A DNA stretch of 44,908 nt from Frateuria sp. Soil773 (GCF_001428405.1 NZ_LMSL01000039.1:333972-378879); one strand, 5' to 3'. Shown: positions 7,824 to 17,202, counted from the stretch's first letter. Made by a program: numbers and translations. Notes: generated by a model from the letters alone, not told the origin.

Positions 7824-8666
7824 ATGAAACATTTCGAACGAGGCCTGTGCGCCATCGCGATCCTGTTCGCCGCCGGCCTGGCGGCCGCCTGGACGCAGGC
7901 GCCCTCTGCCCATGGAGGCACCGACATGCAGACCGTGCAGCACCTGCGGGACTACCGGGTGATCGAGTTCCGCCGCTACGTCACCAAGGACGGCGAGCGG
8001 GCGCGCTTCGTCAAATACTTCGACACGTACTTCCCCGAGGCCTTCGAGCAACTGGGCGCGATGGTGTTCGGGCAATTCACCGAGCGCGGCAACCCGAACC
8101 GCTTCACCTGGCTGCGCGGCTTCAAGGACCTCGACGCGCGCCCGGTCGTCAATGCGGCCTTCTACTACGGGCCGCTGTGGAAGGAGCACCGGCTCAAGGT
8201 GAACGCGATCCTGCCGGACAGCGACAACGTGATGCTGATGCGCCCGCTGCATCCGGACCAGGGCGTCACGGTGCTGCCCGCGGTGGACCCGGTGGCCGAG
8301 CCGTCCGGCGCGCAGGGCATCGTGGTCGCGCAGATCTTCGCGGTGAGGAAAGGCAGCGAGGAGGCGTTCGCACGGCAGGCGGAGGCGGCTTTCGCCCGCT
8401 ACCGCATCGACGGCGTGCACCCGGCGGGCGTGCTGGTCACGCTGGACGTGCCGAACAATTTCCCGCAGTTGCCGATCCGCACCGACGGCCCGTTCCTGGT
8501 CTGGCTCGGCGTGGTCAGGGACGAGGCGACGCTGGCCACCCGGCTTGACCCGCTCCTGCAGGCCGCCGAGCAGGCGCTGGCCGGCGGCGGCCTGCTGCGC
8601 GGCGCACCGGAACGGGTGGTGATGGACCCGACCGCGCGCTCGCGCCTGCGCTGGCTGTCGCCATGA
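7824..8666 (+). CDS. NIPSNAP-family protein with N-terminal signal or anchor
   Basis: 280 residues. A hydrophobic leader (CAIAILFAAGLAAAW, residues 9-23) precedes two ferredoxin-like alpha/beta-barrel units. The first reads RVIEFRRYVTKDGERARFVK, then FGQFTERGNPNRFTWLRGF, the classic NIPSNAP pattern. The second, from about residue 165, begins VVAQIFAVRKGSEEAFAR. The biochemical function of bacterial NIPSNAP proteins is poorly known. Its stop overlaps the start of the LysE-type exporter by four bases (ATGA), so the two are translationally coupled. A Met at residue 35 could be an alternative cytoplasmic start. Confidence 0.82.
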   Translation: MKHFERGLCAIAILFAAGLAAAWTQAPSAHGGTDMQTVQHLRDYRVIEFRRYVTKDGERARFVKYFDTYFPEAFEQLGAMVFGQFTERGNPNRFTWLRGFKDLDARPVVNAAFYYGPLWKEHRLKVNAILPDSDNVMLMRPLHPDQGVTVLPAVDPVAEPSGAQGIVVAQIFAVRKGSEEAFARQAEAAFARYRIDGVHPAGVLVTLDVPNNFPQLPIRTDGPFLVWLGVVRDEATLATRLDPLLQAAEQALAGGGLLRGAPERVVMDPTARSRLRWLSP

Positions 8667-9298
8667 CCCACGCCGCCCACCTGTGGCTGTTCTTCGCCCT
8701 GGCCTTCGGCATCATCGTGCTGCCCGGCCTCGACATGGCCTTCGTGCTCGGCAGCACGCTCACCGGCGGCCGCAGCAAGGGGTTCGCCGCGCTGGCCGGC
8801 ATCATCGCCGGCGGCATCTGCCACGTGGCGATGACGGCGCTGGGCATCAGCATGCTGCTGAAGCTGGTTCCCGGCGCGTTCAATGCCCTGCTGCTGGCCG
8901 GCGCCCTGTACATCGCCTGGATCGGCCTCTCGCTGCTGCGCAGCGATGCCGCGTTCGGCCTGCCGCCCGGAAACGATCCGGGCCCGGCCCGCATCGCGTT
9001 CCGCCAGGGCATGTTCACCAGCCTGCTCAACCCGAAGGCCTACCTGTTCATGCTGGCGATCTTTCCGCAGTTCCTGCGCCCGGAATACGGCCCGACCTGG
9101 CTCCAGGCGCTGGTGCTGTGGACGATCATCGCGCTCAACCAGCTTTGCGTGTACGGCGGCGTGGCCCTGATGGCCGACCGCGCCCGCGCGTGGCTGCAGA
9201 ACAAGCCGGCCGCGGCGATGGTGGCGACGCGCTGCGTGGGCGTCGTGCTGATGGCCGCCGCCATGATCACCGGATTCGAGGGCTGGCGGGGCCGGTGA
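8663..9298 (+). CDS. LysE/RhtB-family exporter
   Basis: A 211-residue membrane protein with about six hydrophobic helices. The N-terminal motif is LPGLDMAFVLGSTLTGGRSK, the LysE family's PGP-x-x-x signature with LDM in place of the second proline region, followed by GFAALAGIIAGGICH. The mid-protein RQGMFTSLLNPKAYLFMLAI is a strong family marker. It exports amino acids or related metabolites from the cytoplasm; the exact substrate is unknown. Coupling to the NIPSNAP gene is the main context clue. Confidence 0.9.
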   Translation: MTHAAHLWLFFALAFGIIVLPGLDMAFVLGSTLTGGRSKGFAALAGIIAGGICHVAMTALGISMLLKLVPGAFNALLLAGALYIAWIGLSLLRSDAAFGLPPGNDPGPARIAFRQGMFTSLLNPKAYLFMLAIFPQFLRPEYGPTWLQALVLWTIIALNQLCVYGGVALMADRARAWLQNKPAAAMVATRCVGVVLMAAAMITGFEGWRGR

Positions 9299-9321
9299 CG
9301 ACCCCGCCCCGCCTCACCGGA

Positions 9322-9699
9322 TCATGTGCCGGCCGGGCCGCGCCGGTCGCGCACCAGCATGCACAGGCCGCCGTAGATCACGAACAGCGGCCACCACCGC
9401 GCCCATGAGAGCTGCAGGATGAACATCAGGGCGACGATGACAATCGCCGCAGCGGCCAGCAGGGAATGCAGCACCGCGGCGTCGATTCCGCCCACGCGGC
9501 GATAGCGCCGCACGGCAGTCGATACCGGAGCGGCTGCGCCGATCAGGATGAAGTACGCCCACCAGTTCTCCAGGTGCAGGAAAGGCAGCCGTATGTCGAA
9601 GTTGTTCAACAGGAACAGCAGGCCGATGGCAATCACCACCAGCGCCGGGATCACGTTGTACCCATGCAGGCGTGCCTGCCTTTCGTCGCGAGAGCCCAT
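9322..9699 (-). CDS. Small membrane protein, LiaF/DUF5668-like transmembrane domain
   Basis: 125 residues with four hydrophobic stretches: VIPALVVIAIGLLFLLNN, ENWWAYFILIGAAAP, LLAAAAIVIVALMFIL and ARWWPLFVIYGGLCML. The pattern, a helix ending in LLNN followed by a W-x-x-x-ILIG helix, resembles the LiaI/LiaF-type membrane domain. The start MGSRDERQARLHG has a strong ribosome binding site (GGAGG, 7 bases upstream on this strand), which excludes the longer frame. Function is unknown; it converges with the LysE-type gene. Confidence 0.75.
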   Translation of the reverse strand: MGSRDERQARLHGYNVIPALVVIAIGLLFLLNNFDIRLPFLHLENWWAYFILIGAAAPVSTAVRRYRRVGGIDAAVLHSLLAAAAIVIVALMFILQLSWARWWPLFVIYGGLCMLVRDRRGPAGT

Positions 9700-9779
9700 G
9701 TCCGTCCCTCCATTGAAAGCACGGGGCCACGATAGGCCGCGGCCAGCCGCCGTTCCAGTGACAACCGTCATCCCGAAAA

Positions 9780-10227
9780 GCAGCAGTTCCCAAGGGCCCT
9801 CAAGGTCTACGGATGCCCCGCGTCGTCCTGCATCCGGGTGAATTCCGGGATTGGACCTGTTCGCGCACCGGCCAGCGTCGTCGTTCGTGGACGGACGTTC
9901 CTTCCTTCGCTTTCCTGCCCCGCGCGCAGACGGCTTCCAGCGCCGGGTATCCAGAGGCCCTGGGCAGGTTCCCGGAGCTGTTCACAATCTCCAGGCACCC
10001 CCGCACGTCCTTCCAGCGGGTTTCAACGGCCGCAGGGCCGGCGAAGGCTGGCCCCGCAGGGGCGAGCGCAGCGAGTCATCCAGCGCCCTCGGGCCCTGGA
10101 GCATCGAGCCGCTGGATGACCGGCCCTTCGGCTGTTGAAAAGCGCTTCCTGCTTTCGCAGGAATGACGAGGCAACGGTCGAATGACGAGGAGGCGGCTGG
10201 AACGACGGATGGATCGCGGACAGGTCC
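9780..10227. other. Repeat-rich spacer without a gene
   Basis: About 450 bases between two minus-strand genes. Short open frames exist on both strands, but none shows a ribosome binding site, signal peptide or recognisable protein. The right half holds a nested palindrome (listed separately) and REP-like scraps (TTTCGCAGGAATGACGAGG at 10152, CGAATGACGAGG at 10179, GGCTGGAACGACGGATGG at 10196). Confidence 0.6.
10021..10140. repeat. Nested palindromic element
   Basis: The outer arms, 21 bases each, begin TTTCAACGGCCG (10021-10041) and end CGGCTGTTGAAA (10120-10140), with two mismatches. The inner arms are GTCATCCAGCG (10075-10085) and CGCTGGATGAC (10110-10120), a perfect match. The inner ends resemble the GTCATCC tips of the REP-like elements at 3461 and 5566. 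Confidence 0.75.
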
Positions 10228-11151
10228 TCAGCGGTTGCTCACGCCATGCGGCACGTGGCCGGTCGCCACGTGCCTGCGCGCGGATTCCACGTTGGCCGGC
10301 GAATCGTCGAAGAAGATGTCGGCGCCGAAGGCGTCGAGGAACGGCCCCTTGTCGCGCCCGCCGAGGAACAGCGCCTCGTCGATGCGCACGCCCCAGCGGC
10401 GCAGGGTGAGGATCACGCGCTTGTGCGCGGGCGCCGAGCGCGCGGTGACCAGGGCGGTGCGGATCGGCGAATCCTCGGCCGGGAACGCCGTCTGCAGGCG
10501 GTGCAAGGCGGTGAGGAAACCGCGGAACGGACCCACCGACAGCGGCTCGGCCGCGCGCTCGGTCTCGCTGCGGTGGAACGCCTCCAGCCCTTCCTCGCGC
10601 GATACCCGCTCGCCCTCGTCGCCGAAGATCACCGCGTCGCCGTCGAAGGCGATGCGCAGTTGCTCGGTGGCGCGCGGCGGCGCGACGGACGGCAGGATCG
10701 TCGCCGCTGCGACGCCGGCGGCGAGCGCGCGGCCGACGTCCTCGGCGTTGGCGGAGAGGAACAGGTCGGCCTTGAACGGCGCGATGTAGTCGGAAGTGGG
10801 CGCGCCGCTGGTGAAGGCGGCGCGGCTGATCTCCAGCCCGTAGTGCTGGATCGCGTTGAAGATGCGTAGGCCGGTGTCGCCGGAATTGCGCGACAGCAGG
10901 ATCACTTCCACCGGCGGCACGTCGCCGGCGAGCCGGTTGAGGCCCAGCAGCTTCTGCACCAGCGGAAACGCCACGCCGGGCTCCAGGATCTCGTTCTCGT
11001 GGTCGATCTGGAACGCCCGGTAGGCATCCAGCCCGTCGCGCTCGAACAGCGCGTGGCTGTCGCCGAGGTCGAACAGGGCACGCGAGGAAATCGCCACGAC
11101 GAGGCGGTTGTCGGTGGGCGAGGAAGGGTCGTGGGCGCTGGGCGGGTTCAT
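10228..11151 (-). CDS. 5'-nucleotidase (5-nucleotidase family, PF06189 type)
   Basis: 307 residues. The sequence follows the bacterial 5-nucleotidase family: RLVVAISSRALFDLGDSHAL near the start, then RAFQIDHENEILEPGVAFPL, PPVEVILLSRNSGDTGLRIF and an AFTSGAPTSDYIAPFKADLF segment. A HAD-like part includes IAFDGDAVIFGDEGERV and, at the end, GADIFFDDSPANVESAR. It would dephosphorylate nucleoside 5'-monophosphates in the cytoplasm. The start follows MNPPSAHD; an internal start is possible. It lies downstream of nadK on the same strand, separated by a GA/CT-rich hairpin element, so co-transcription is possible. Confidence 0.88.
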   Translation of the reverse strand: MNPPSAHDPSSPTDNRLVVAISSRALFDLGDSHALFERDGLDAYRAFQIDHENEILEPGVAFPLVQKLLGLNRLAGDVPPVEVILLSRNSGDTGLRIFNAIQHYGLEISRAAFTSGAPTSDYIAPFKADLFLSANAEDVGRALAAGVAAATILPSVAPPRATEQLRIAFDGDAVIFGDEGERVSREEGLEAFHRSETERAAEPLSVGPFRGFLTALHRLQTAFPAEDSPIRTALVTARSAPAHKRVILTLRRWGVRIDEALFLGGRDKGPFLDAFGADIFFDDSPANVESARRHVATGHVPHGVSNR

Positions 11152-11171
11152 GGGTGAAATCTAGCGTATTG

Positions 11172-11273
11172 GAGCGAGGAGCGAAGAGCGAGGAGTGAGT
11201 GGAGAGGAGTGAGAAGTGAGAAGTGAGAGAAGGCAGACCCCTGCTTTTCTCTCACTTCTCTTCTCTCACTCCT
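11172..11273. repeat. GA/CT-rich hairpin element, copy 1
   Basis: The plus strand reads as repeated GGAGTGAG/AGTGAGA words up to 11236, then a near-complete inverse CT-rich arm (11241-11273) after a 4-base loop. The arms are about 32 bases with a few mismatches. It occupies almost the whole nadK to 5'-nucleotidase spacer. Related GA-rich words occur at 22110-22660 and 23908-24010. Confidence 0.85.
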
Positions 11274-11277
11274 AAAA

Positions 11278-12039
11278 TTATTCCGCCGCGAACTGCTCGT
11301 CGAGGATGCGCTGCTCCAGGTTGTGCTCCGGATCGAACAGCAGCCGTACGCCCTGCCCCTCGGCCTGGCGCACCTCCACGGCATGCACGTCGCGCACCTC
11401 GTGGAAATCGGCGGTGGCGCTGACCGGGCGCTTGCCCGGGTCGAGCACGCGCAACGCCACCTGGGTACGGTGCGGCAGGATCGCGCCGCGCCAGCGCCGC
11501 GGCCGGAACGGGCTGATCGGGGTCAGCGCCAGCACGTTCGCGTCCAGCGGCAGGATCGGCCCGTGCGCCGACAGGTTGTAGGCGGTGGAACCGGCCGGGG
11601 TGGCGACCATGATGCCGTCGCAGACCAGGGTGGACAGCTTCACCGTGTCGTTGAGCTTCACTTCCAGGTGCGCCGCCTGGTTGCTCTGGCGCAGCAGCGA
11701 CACCTCGTTGAAGGCCAGCGCGAGCCGCTCGTTGCCCTGCGCGTCGACGGTGCGCATCTCCAGCGGGTACAGCGAGGCCACGTGCGCGCGCTCGATGCGC
11801 CCGGGCAGGTCGTCGAGCCGGTGCTTGTTCATCAGGAAGCCGACGCGGCCCAGCTTCATGCCGTACACCGGCAGGTCCAGCGCGCGGTGCGCGTGCAGCG
11901 TGCGCAGCATGAAGCCGTCGCCGCCCAGGGCCACGATCGCCTCGGCCTCGACCGCCGGCACGTCGCCGTAGCGTTCCACGAGCTTGCGCCGCGCCTGCTG
12001 GGCGACGGAGGTTTCACTGGCGACGAAGGCGAAACGCAT
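11278..12039 (-). CDS. nadK: NAD kinase
   Basis: 253 residues. NAD kinase phosphorylates NAD to NADP using ATP or polyphosphate in the cytoplasm. The GGDG motif is at residues 39-42 ([14 protein letters not shown]), followed by [13 protein letters not shown]. The second conserved region is AFNEVSLLR, and the nucleotide loop is [20 protein letters not shown], then [13 protein letters not shown]. The length is slightly short compared with the roughly 290 residues of E. coli NadK, because the N-terminus begins close to the GGDG region. The start [10 protein letters not shown] is chosen as the first Met of the conserved fold. It lies between glutamate dehydrogenase and the 5'-nucleotidase, all on one strand. 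Confidence 0.93.
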   Translation of the reverse strand: MRFAFVASETSVAQQARRKLVERYGDVPAVEAEAIVALGGDGFMLRTLHAHRALDLPVYGMKLGRVGFLMNKHRLDDLPGRIERAHVASLYPLEMRTVDAQGNERLALAFNEVSLLRQSNQAAHLEVKLNDTVKLSTLVCDGIMVATPAGSTAYNLSAHGPILPLDANVLALTPISPFRPRRWRGAILPHRTQVALRVLDPGKRPVSATADFHEVRDVHAVEVRQAEGQGVRLLFDPEHNLEQRILDEQFAAE

Positions 12040-12208
12040 CGAAGGCCCTGGCTGGGGGAGATGCCGCAAGAGTACGACAGACCCGCCGCTTCGCCCTACT
12101 GCATCCCCGGCGCGAATCCGCCCTTGTTCGCCAGCAGGAACCCGGGACCCTTTCCGCTCCCTGCCGGAACGGCCCGGCGCCCTGCCGCGGGGCGGAAGCG
12201 GACCGCGG

Positions 12209-12234
12209 CCCTTCCCCGCATGCACGGGGAAGGG
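12209..12234. repeat. CCCTTCCCCG palindrome
   Basis: Perfect 10-bp arms CCCTTCCCCG and CGGGGAAGGG around the loop CATGCA, followed by GAGAACCGGGGCCG. It lies in the 234-base gap between nadK and the glutamate dehydrogenase gene, 3' of the latter, and could serve as an RNA hairpin. It is similar in style to the CCCTCCGGGAGAGGG palindrome inside the methionine synthase gene. Confidence 0.7.
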
Positions 12235-12273
12235 AGAACCGGGGCCGCGCCGCGGCGAAGCCCCGGAAAGACC

Positions 12274-15200
12274 TCAGACCGGCACTTGCGCCAGTTGCGC
12301 CAGGCGACGGACCGCGACCGAGGCGATCGGGTAGTCCGCGTTCTGGGTGAGGATCTCGGCCAGCATGCCGCGGGTGTACTTCAGCGCGGGGTCGTCGCGT
12401 TCGAGCCATGCCTGCACCGGCGAGACGTCCTTGCGGTCGCCGGCCAGCGTCAGCACCTGCAGGGCCAGCGCGCGATGCTGGTGGTTCAGCTCGTCCAGCA
12501 ACGAACCGCGCGCCTGCGCATGCCAGTGGCCTTCCACCGGCAGCGCCTCGATCTGGTCGCGCAGCCATTCGAGGTCGAGCGCTTCGCCCAGCTCGTAGAA
12601 CACGCTGGCCACCCGTTCGATCGGCTGCCCGCTCTGCTGGGCCACCTCGACCATGTCGAGCACCGCGCGCAGCTCCGGCATGCGGGCGAGCCGCACCGCC
12701 AGCTCGGCCGGCATGCCGAGGCCTTCCCACTTCTCCTGGCTGGAGCCGAAGTCGGCCTTGCCGGTCGGGGTCAGCGCGTCAGGCAGCGCCTGGCGCAGCG
12801 TGCTCACGCTGGCCTGGTAGCGCTCCACGTTGGCGGCGATGTCGAGCGTGCCGCCGGGGCGGTTGAGCAGCCAGCGCGTCAGGTGCCGCAGCAGCGACCA
12901 GATCTGCATGATCGCGTCGATCTGGGTGTCCTCCGCCACCTTGCTGTCCAGCGCCTCGATGCTCGCCCACAGCTCGCGCGCGTCGAGGATCTCGCGCGCC
13001 GCCGTGTAGGCCTTGGCGATCGCGGCCGGGCCCTGCCCGGTGTCCTCCTGCATGCGCATCATGAAGGTGGCGCCCATGCGGTTGATCGTGGAGTTGGTCA
13101 CCGCGGTGGCGATGATCTCGCGCTTCAGCCGGTGGCGCTGCATGTGCTCGGCATACTTCTCGTGCAGCGGCTCGGGGAAGTAGCGCACCAGCTCCTTGGA
13201 GAGGTACGGGTCTTCCGGCACGTCCGAGTCGAGCAGTTGCTGGAACAGCTTGATCTTGTCGTACGACAGCAGCACGGCCAGCTCCGGCCGGGTCATGCCC
13301 TGGTGGCGCGCCTTGCGCTCGGTCAGCTCGGCCTCGCTCGGCAGGTTCTCCACCTGGCGGTCGAGCAGGCCCTCGCCTTCCAGGATGCGGATGAAGTGGG
13401 CCATCGAGCCGAGCCGCTTGACCGACTGGTGCTCCATCAGGGTGATGGCCTGGTTCTGCCGGTAGTTGTCCCACAGCACCAGCTGGCCGACCTCGTCGGT
13501 CATCGCCGCCAGTTGCGCGTTGCGCGCCTCCTCGCTCAGCTCGCCGCGCTGCACGGCGTCGTTGAGCAGGATCTTGATGTTCACCTCGTGGTCGGAGGTG
13601 TCCACGCCGGCGGAGTTGTCGATGAAGTCGGTGTTGAGCAGCACGCCGTGCTGGGCCGCCTCGATGCGTCCCTTCTGGGTCATGCCGAGGTTGCCGCCCT
13701 CGCCCACGACCTTGCAGCGCAGCTCGCTGCCGTTGATGCGCAGGCCGTTGTTGGCGCGGTCGCCGACGTCGGCATGGGTCTCGCTGCTGGACTTGACGTA
13801 GGTGCCGATGCCGCCGTTCCACAGCAGGTCGACCGGGGCGCGAAGGATCGCGCTGAGCAGTTCGGTCGGCGCCAGTTGCGCCACGTCGGGCTTCAGCCCG
13901 AGCGCCACGCGCACCTCGCTGGAGATCGGGATCGACTTGGCGCTGCGCGGCCAGACGCCGCCGCCGGCCGAGATCAGCGACTTGTCGTAGTCGTCCCAGC
14001 TCGAACGCGGCAGCTTGAACAGGCGCTCGCGCTCGGCGAACGAACCCGCCGCGTCCGGGTTCGGGTCGATGAACACGTGGCGGTGGTCGAACGCGGCCAC
14101 CAGGCGGATGTGCTTCGACAGCAGCATGCCGTTGCCGAACACGTCGCCGGACATGTCGCCGACGCCGACGCAGGTGAAGTCCTCGCTCTGGCTGTCGCGG
14201 CCGAGCGCGCGGAAGTGGCGCTTGACCGACTCCCAGGCGCCGCGCGCGGTGATGCCCATGCCCTTGTGGTCGTAGCCGTTGGAACCGCCCGAGGCGAACG
14301 CGTCGCCCAGCCAGAAGCCGTGCTCGATCGAGATCGCGTTGGCGATGTCGGAGAACGTCGCGGTGCCCTTGTCGGCGGCGACGACCAGGTACGGGTCGTC
14401 CTGGTCGTGGCGCACCACGTCGTGCGGCGGCACCACCTTGCCGTCGACCAGGTTGTCGGTGATGTCGAGCAGGCCGGCGATGAACATGCGGTAGCAGGCG
14501 ATGCCCTCGGCCAGCTGCGCGTCGCGGTCGCCGCCGACCGGCGGACGCTTCACGAAGAAGCCGCCCTTGGAGCCCACCGGCACGATCACGGTGTTCTTCA
14601 CCATCTGCGCCTTGACCAGGCCCAGCACCTCGGTGCGGAAATCCTCGCGCCGGTCGGACCAGCGCAGGCCGCCGCGCGCCACCGCGCCGAAGCGCAGGTG
14701 GATGCCCTCGACCCGCGCCGCGGAGACGAAGATCTCGCGGTACGGCACCGGCTTGGGCAGCTCGGGCACCAGGTGCGAATCGAACTTGTAGCTGATGTAC
14801 GGCCGGTACGCGCCGTCCCACTGCTGGAAGAAGCTGGTGCGCAGGGTGGCGCGGATCACGCCCTTGAAGCTGCGCAGGATGCGGTCCTCGTCGAGGCTGG
14901 AGACGTTCTCCAGCAGCACGCCGATCGCCTGCTCGAACTGCGCGATCTGCTCGCCGCGCGGCTTCGCCAGCGCGCTCACCAGGTCATCGATCAGCCCCGG
15001 CTGCGCCGTCTGCACGTGAGCGGGGATCAGGGTGCGCATCTCGGCGCCGAGCTGGGCGCCCGCCGCCTTCAGTTCGTCGGCGGACAGGCTTTCGCGGCGC
15101 GGGTCGAACTTCGCCAGGAACAGCTCCACCAGCAGGCCGGCGATCGCCGGGTAGCGGTTGAGCGCGTCCTCCATGTAGCTCTGCGAGAACGACACGCCCG

Positions 15201-17202
15201 CCTGCAGCAGGTACTTGCAGTAGCCGCGCAGCATGGCAACCTGGCGCCAGTTGAGCTTGGCGCCCAGCACCAGGCGGTTGAAGCCGTCGTTCTCGGCGTT
15301 GCCGCGCCAGATCTGCTCGAACGCGTCCTCGAACAGCGAGCCGACCTGCTCCACCGTGAAGGCGAGGTCGCCGACCGGCTGCACCTCGAAATCCTGGATG
15401 AACAGCGGCGTGCCGCCGGTGCGCACGTCGTAGACGTGCTCGGTGAGCACGCGCAGGCCCAGGTTCTCGAGCTGCGGCAGCACCTCGGACAGGGCGATGT
15501 CGCTGCCGCTGCGGTAGACCTTGAAGCGCAACTGGTCCGGCTGCTGCGGCGGATGGTAGAAGGACATCCGCACCGCATCGTCGCCCTGCAGCAGCGACAG
15601 CTGGTGCACGTCCTCGGCCGCCACTTCCGGCGTCACTTCCTCGACGTAGCCGGCCGGCAGGGACTTGGCGTAGCGGTTCGCCAGCACCACGCCGTCCTGG
15701 CTGCCGCGCGAGCGCACCAGCGCGTCGCGGACGTCGTCGTACCAGTTGCGCACGATGGTGGCCACGCCCTGCTCGAGCGCGGCGGCGTCGTAGCTGGGGC
15801 GGTCGCCGATCTTCGGCCGCACCACCACATGCAGGCGGGCCAGCGCGGCCTCGCCCATCAGCACCGCCGAGTCGACGTGCTCGCCGTGCAGCGCGTCGCG
15901 CAGCAGGTGCTCGATGCGCTCGCGCACCGTGGTGTTGAAGCGCTCGCGCGGCACGAACACCAGGCAGGTGTAGAAGCGGCCGTAGCGGTCGCCGCGCACG
16001 AACAGGCGCGTGCGGGCGCGCTGGCGCAGTTCGAGGATGCCGGTGCTGGTGGCGAACAGCTCTTCCTCGCTGCTCTGGAACAGCTCGTCGCGCGGCAGCG
16101 TTTCCAGGATGTGGCGCAGCGACTTGCCGGAGTACGAGTCGCGCTTCAGGCCCGAGCGGCACATCACCGCCTCGACCTTCTGGCGCACCAGCGGCACGTC
16201 CTGCGGGCGCGCCATGTAGGCATTGGAGGAGAACAGGCCCAGGAATCGCTGCTCGGCCACCGGCTTGCCGGCGGCGTCGAACTTCAGCACGCCGATGTAA
16301 TCCATGTAGCCCGGGCGGTGCACGTGCGAGCGCGCATTCGTCTTGGTCAGGATGATCGCGTCGGTAGAGCCGGACTGCGGCAGCTCGCTGGCCACCAGCG
16401 TGCGCAGCGAACGCGGTGCCACCGAACGCTCGCTCTTGTGCAGGATGCCCAGGCCGGAGCCCTCCAGCGAGCGCAGCACCTGCTCGCCGTCGGCCCCGGT
16501 CACCTCGTATTCGCGGTAGCCCAGGAAGGTGAAGTTTTCGTCGGCCACCCAGCGCAGGAACTCGCCGGCCTCCTGCACCGCCTTCGCGTCCAGCGGCAGC
16601 TTGCGGTGCGGCAGGTCGTCTGCCACCGCCAGCATCTTGTCGCGCATGGGGGACCAGTCGCGCACCGCGGCGCGCACGTCCTCCAGCGCGGCCTCGACCT
16701 GGGCGCGCAGTTGCTCCTGCTCCGCCTCGCTCGCCAGCCGGTCCACCTCGAAGTGCATCACCGATTCGGGCAGGCCGGCCTCGTCGCCCAGGCGCTGCAG
16801 GCGCCCGGCGGCGTCGCGCACCGCCTTGACCACCGGGTGGATCACCGCATGGATCTGCAGGTTCGCCGTGGCGACCATGGTGACGGTGTCGACCAGGAAC
16901 GGCATGTCGTCGGTGACGACCTCGATCAGGCTGCGCCCGGCATGCCCGGACGGCGGGTTGATCACGCGCACCGAGGCGTGCCCCGGCTCGCGCTGCTGCA
17001 TGAAGTCGAGCAGGCCGGCGACCAGCGCCGCCCACTCGGCCGGGGTATGCAGATCCAGGTCGCTGTGCGCGATACGCGCGAAGAAGGCGTCGATAAAAAA
17101 TTGCGCCTCATCAAGGCGCTTGGTCGGAAAGCCGGATTTCTTCAGTTCATCGAAAACGACAGCGGGAAGCGGGCTGTCGTCGGTCGCGCGGATCGCATTC
17201 AT
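12274..17202 (-). CDS. gdhB: NAD-specific glutamate dehydrogenase, large type
   Basis: A 1642-residue enzyme of the 180-kDa NAD-glutamate dehydrogenase class, which deaminates glutamate to 2-oxoglutarate for catabolism. The long N-terminal region carries ACT-like segments (VDTVTMVATANLQIHAVIHP at about 90). The catalytic part includes FGAVARGGLRWSDRREDFRT, EVLGLVKAQMVKNTVIVPVG and the substrate-lysine loop GSKGGFFV (about 877-884), then KGTATFSDIANAISIEHGFW, DMSGDVFGNGML and the NAD-binding region VVGEGGNLGMTQKGRIEAA. The length matches Pseudomonas and Xanthomonas homologues, with no frameshift seen. The start MNAIRATDD fits the family N-terminus. It is divergent from the RND pump. The symbol follows Pseudomonas usage. 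Confidence 0.95.
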   Translation of the reverse strand: MNAIRATDDSPLPAVVFDELKKSGFPTKRLDEAQFFIDAFFARIAHSDLDLHTPAEWAALVAGLLDFMQQREPGHASVRVINPPSGHAGRSLIEVVTDDMPFLVDTVTMVATANLQIHAVIHPVVKAVRDAAGRLQRLGDEAGLPESVMHFEVDRLASEAEQEQLRAQVEAALEDVRAAVRDWSPMRDKMLAVADDLPHRKLPLDAKAVQEAGEFLRWVADENFTFLGYREYEVTGADGEQVLRSLEGSGLGILHKSERSVAPRSLRTLVASELPQSGSTDAIILTKTNARSHVHRPGYMDYIGVLKFDAAGKPVAEQRFLGLFSSNAYMARPQDVPLVRQKVEAVMCRSGLKRDSYSGKSLRHILETLPRDELFQSSEEELFATSTGILELRQRARTRLFVRGDRYGRFYTCLVFVPRERFNTTVRERIEHLLRDALHGEHVDSAVLMGEAALARLHVVVRPKIGDRPSYDAAALEQGVATIVRNWYDDVRDALVRSRGSQDGVVLANRYAKSLPAGYVEEVTPEVAAEDVHQLSLLQGDDAVRMSFYHPPQQPDQLRFKVYRSGSDIALSEVLPQLENLGLRVLTEHVYDVRTGGTPLFIQDFEVQPVGDLAFTVEQVGSLFEDAFEQIWRGNAENDGFNRLVLGAKLNWRQVAMLRGYCKYLLQAGVSFSQSYMEDALNRYPAIAGLLVELFLAKFDPRRESLSADELKAAGAQLGAEMRTLIPAHVQTAQPGLIDDLVSALAKPRGEQIAQFEQAIGVLLENVSSLDEDRILRSFKGVIRATLRTSFFQQWDGAYRPYISYKFDSHLVPELPKPVPYREIFVSAARVEGIHLRFGAVARGGLRWSDRREDFRTEVLGLVKAQMVKNTVIVPVGSKGGFFVKRPPVGGDRDAQLAEGIACYRMFIAGLLDITDNLVDGKVVPPHDVVRHDQDDPYLVVAADKGTATFSDIANAISIEHGFWLGDAFASGGSNGYDHKGMGITARGAWESVKRHFRALGRDSQSEDFTCVGVGDMSGDVFGNGMLLSKHIRLVAAFDHRHVFIDPNPDAAGSFAERERLFKLPRSSWDDYDKSLISAGGGVWPRSAKSIPISSEVRVALGLKPDVAQLAPTELLSAILRAPVDLLWNGGIGTYVKSSSETHADVGDRANNGLRINGSELRCKVVGEGGNLGMTQKGRIEAAQHGVLLNTDFIDNSAGVDTSDHEVNIKILLNDAVQRGELSEEARNAQLAAMTDEVGQLVLWDNYRQNQAITLMEHQSVKRLGSMAHFIRILEGEGLLDRQVENLPSEAELTERKARHQGMTRPELAVLLSYDKIKLFQQLLDSDVPEDPYLSKELVRYFPEPLHEKYAEHMQRHRLKREIIATAVTNSTINRMGATFMMRMQEDTGQGPAAIAKAYTAAREILDARELWASIEALDSKVAEDTQIDAIMQIWSLLRHLTRWLLNRPGGTLDIAANVERYQASVSTLRQALPDALTPTGKADFGSSQEKWEGLGMPAELAVRLARMPELRAVLDMVEVAQQSGQPIERVASVFYELGEALDLEWLRDQIEALPVEGHWHAQARGSLLDELNHQHRALALQVLTLAGDRKDVSPVQAWLERDDPALKYTRGMLAEILTQNADYPIASVAVRRLAQLAQVPV

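Noticed and set aside
9813-10166. Small ORFs in the spacer before the 5'-nucleotidase gene
   Set aside because: No ribosome binding site, no recognisable protein, and overlap with palindromic repeats.
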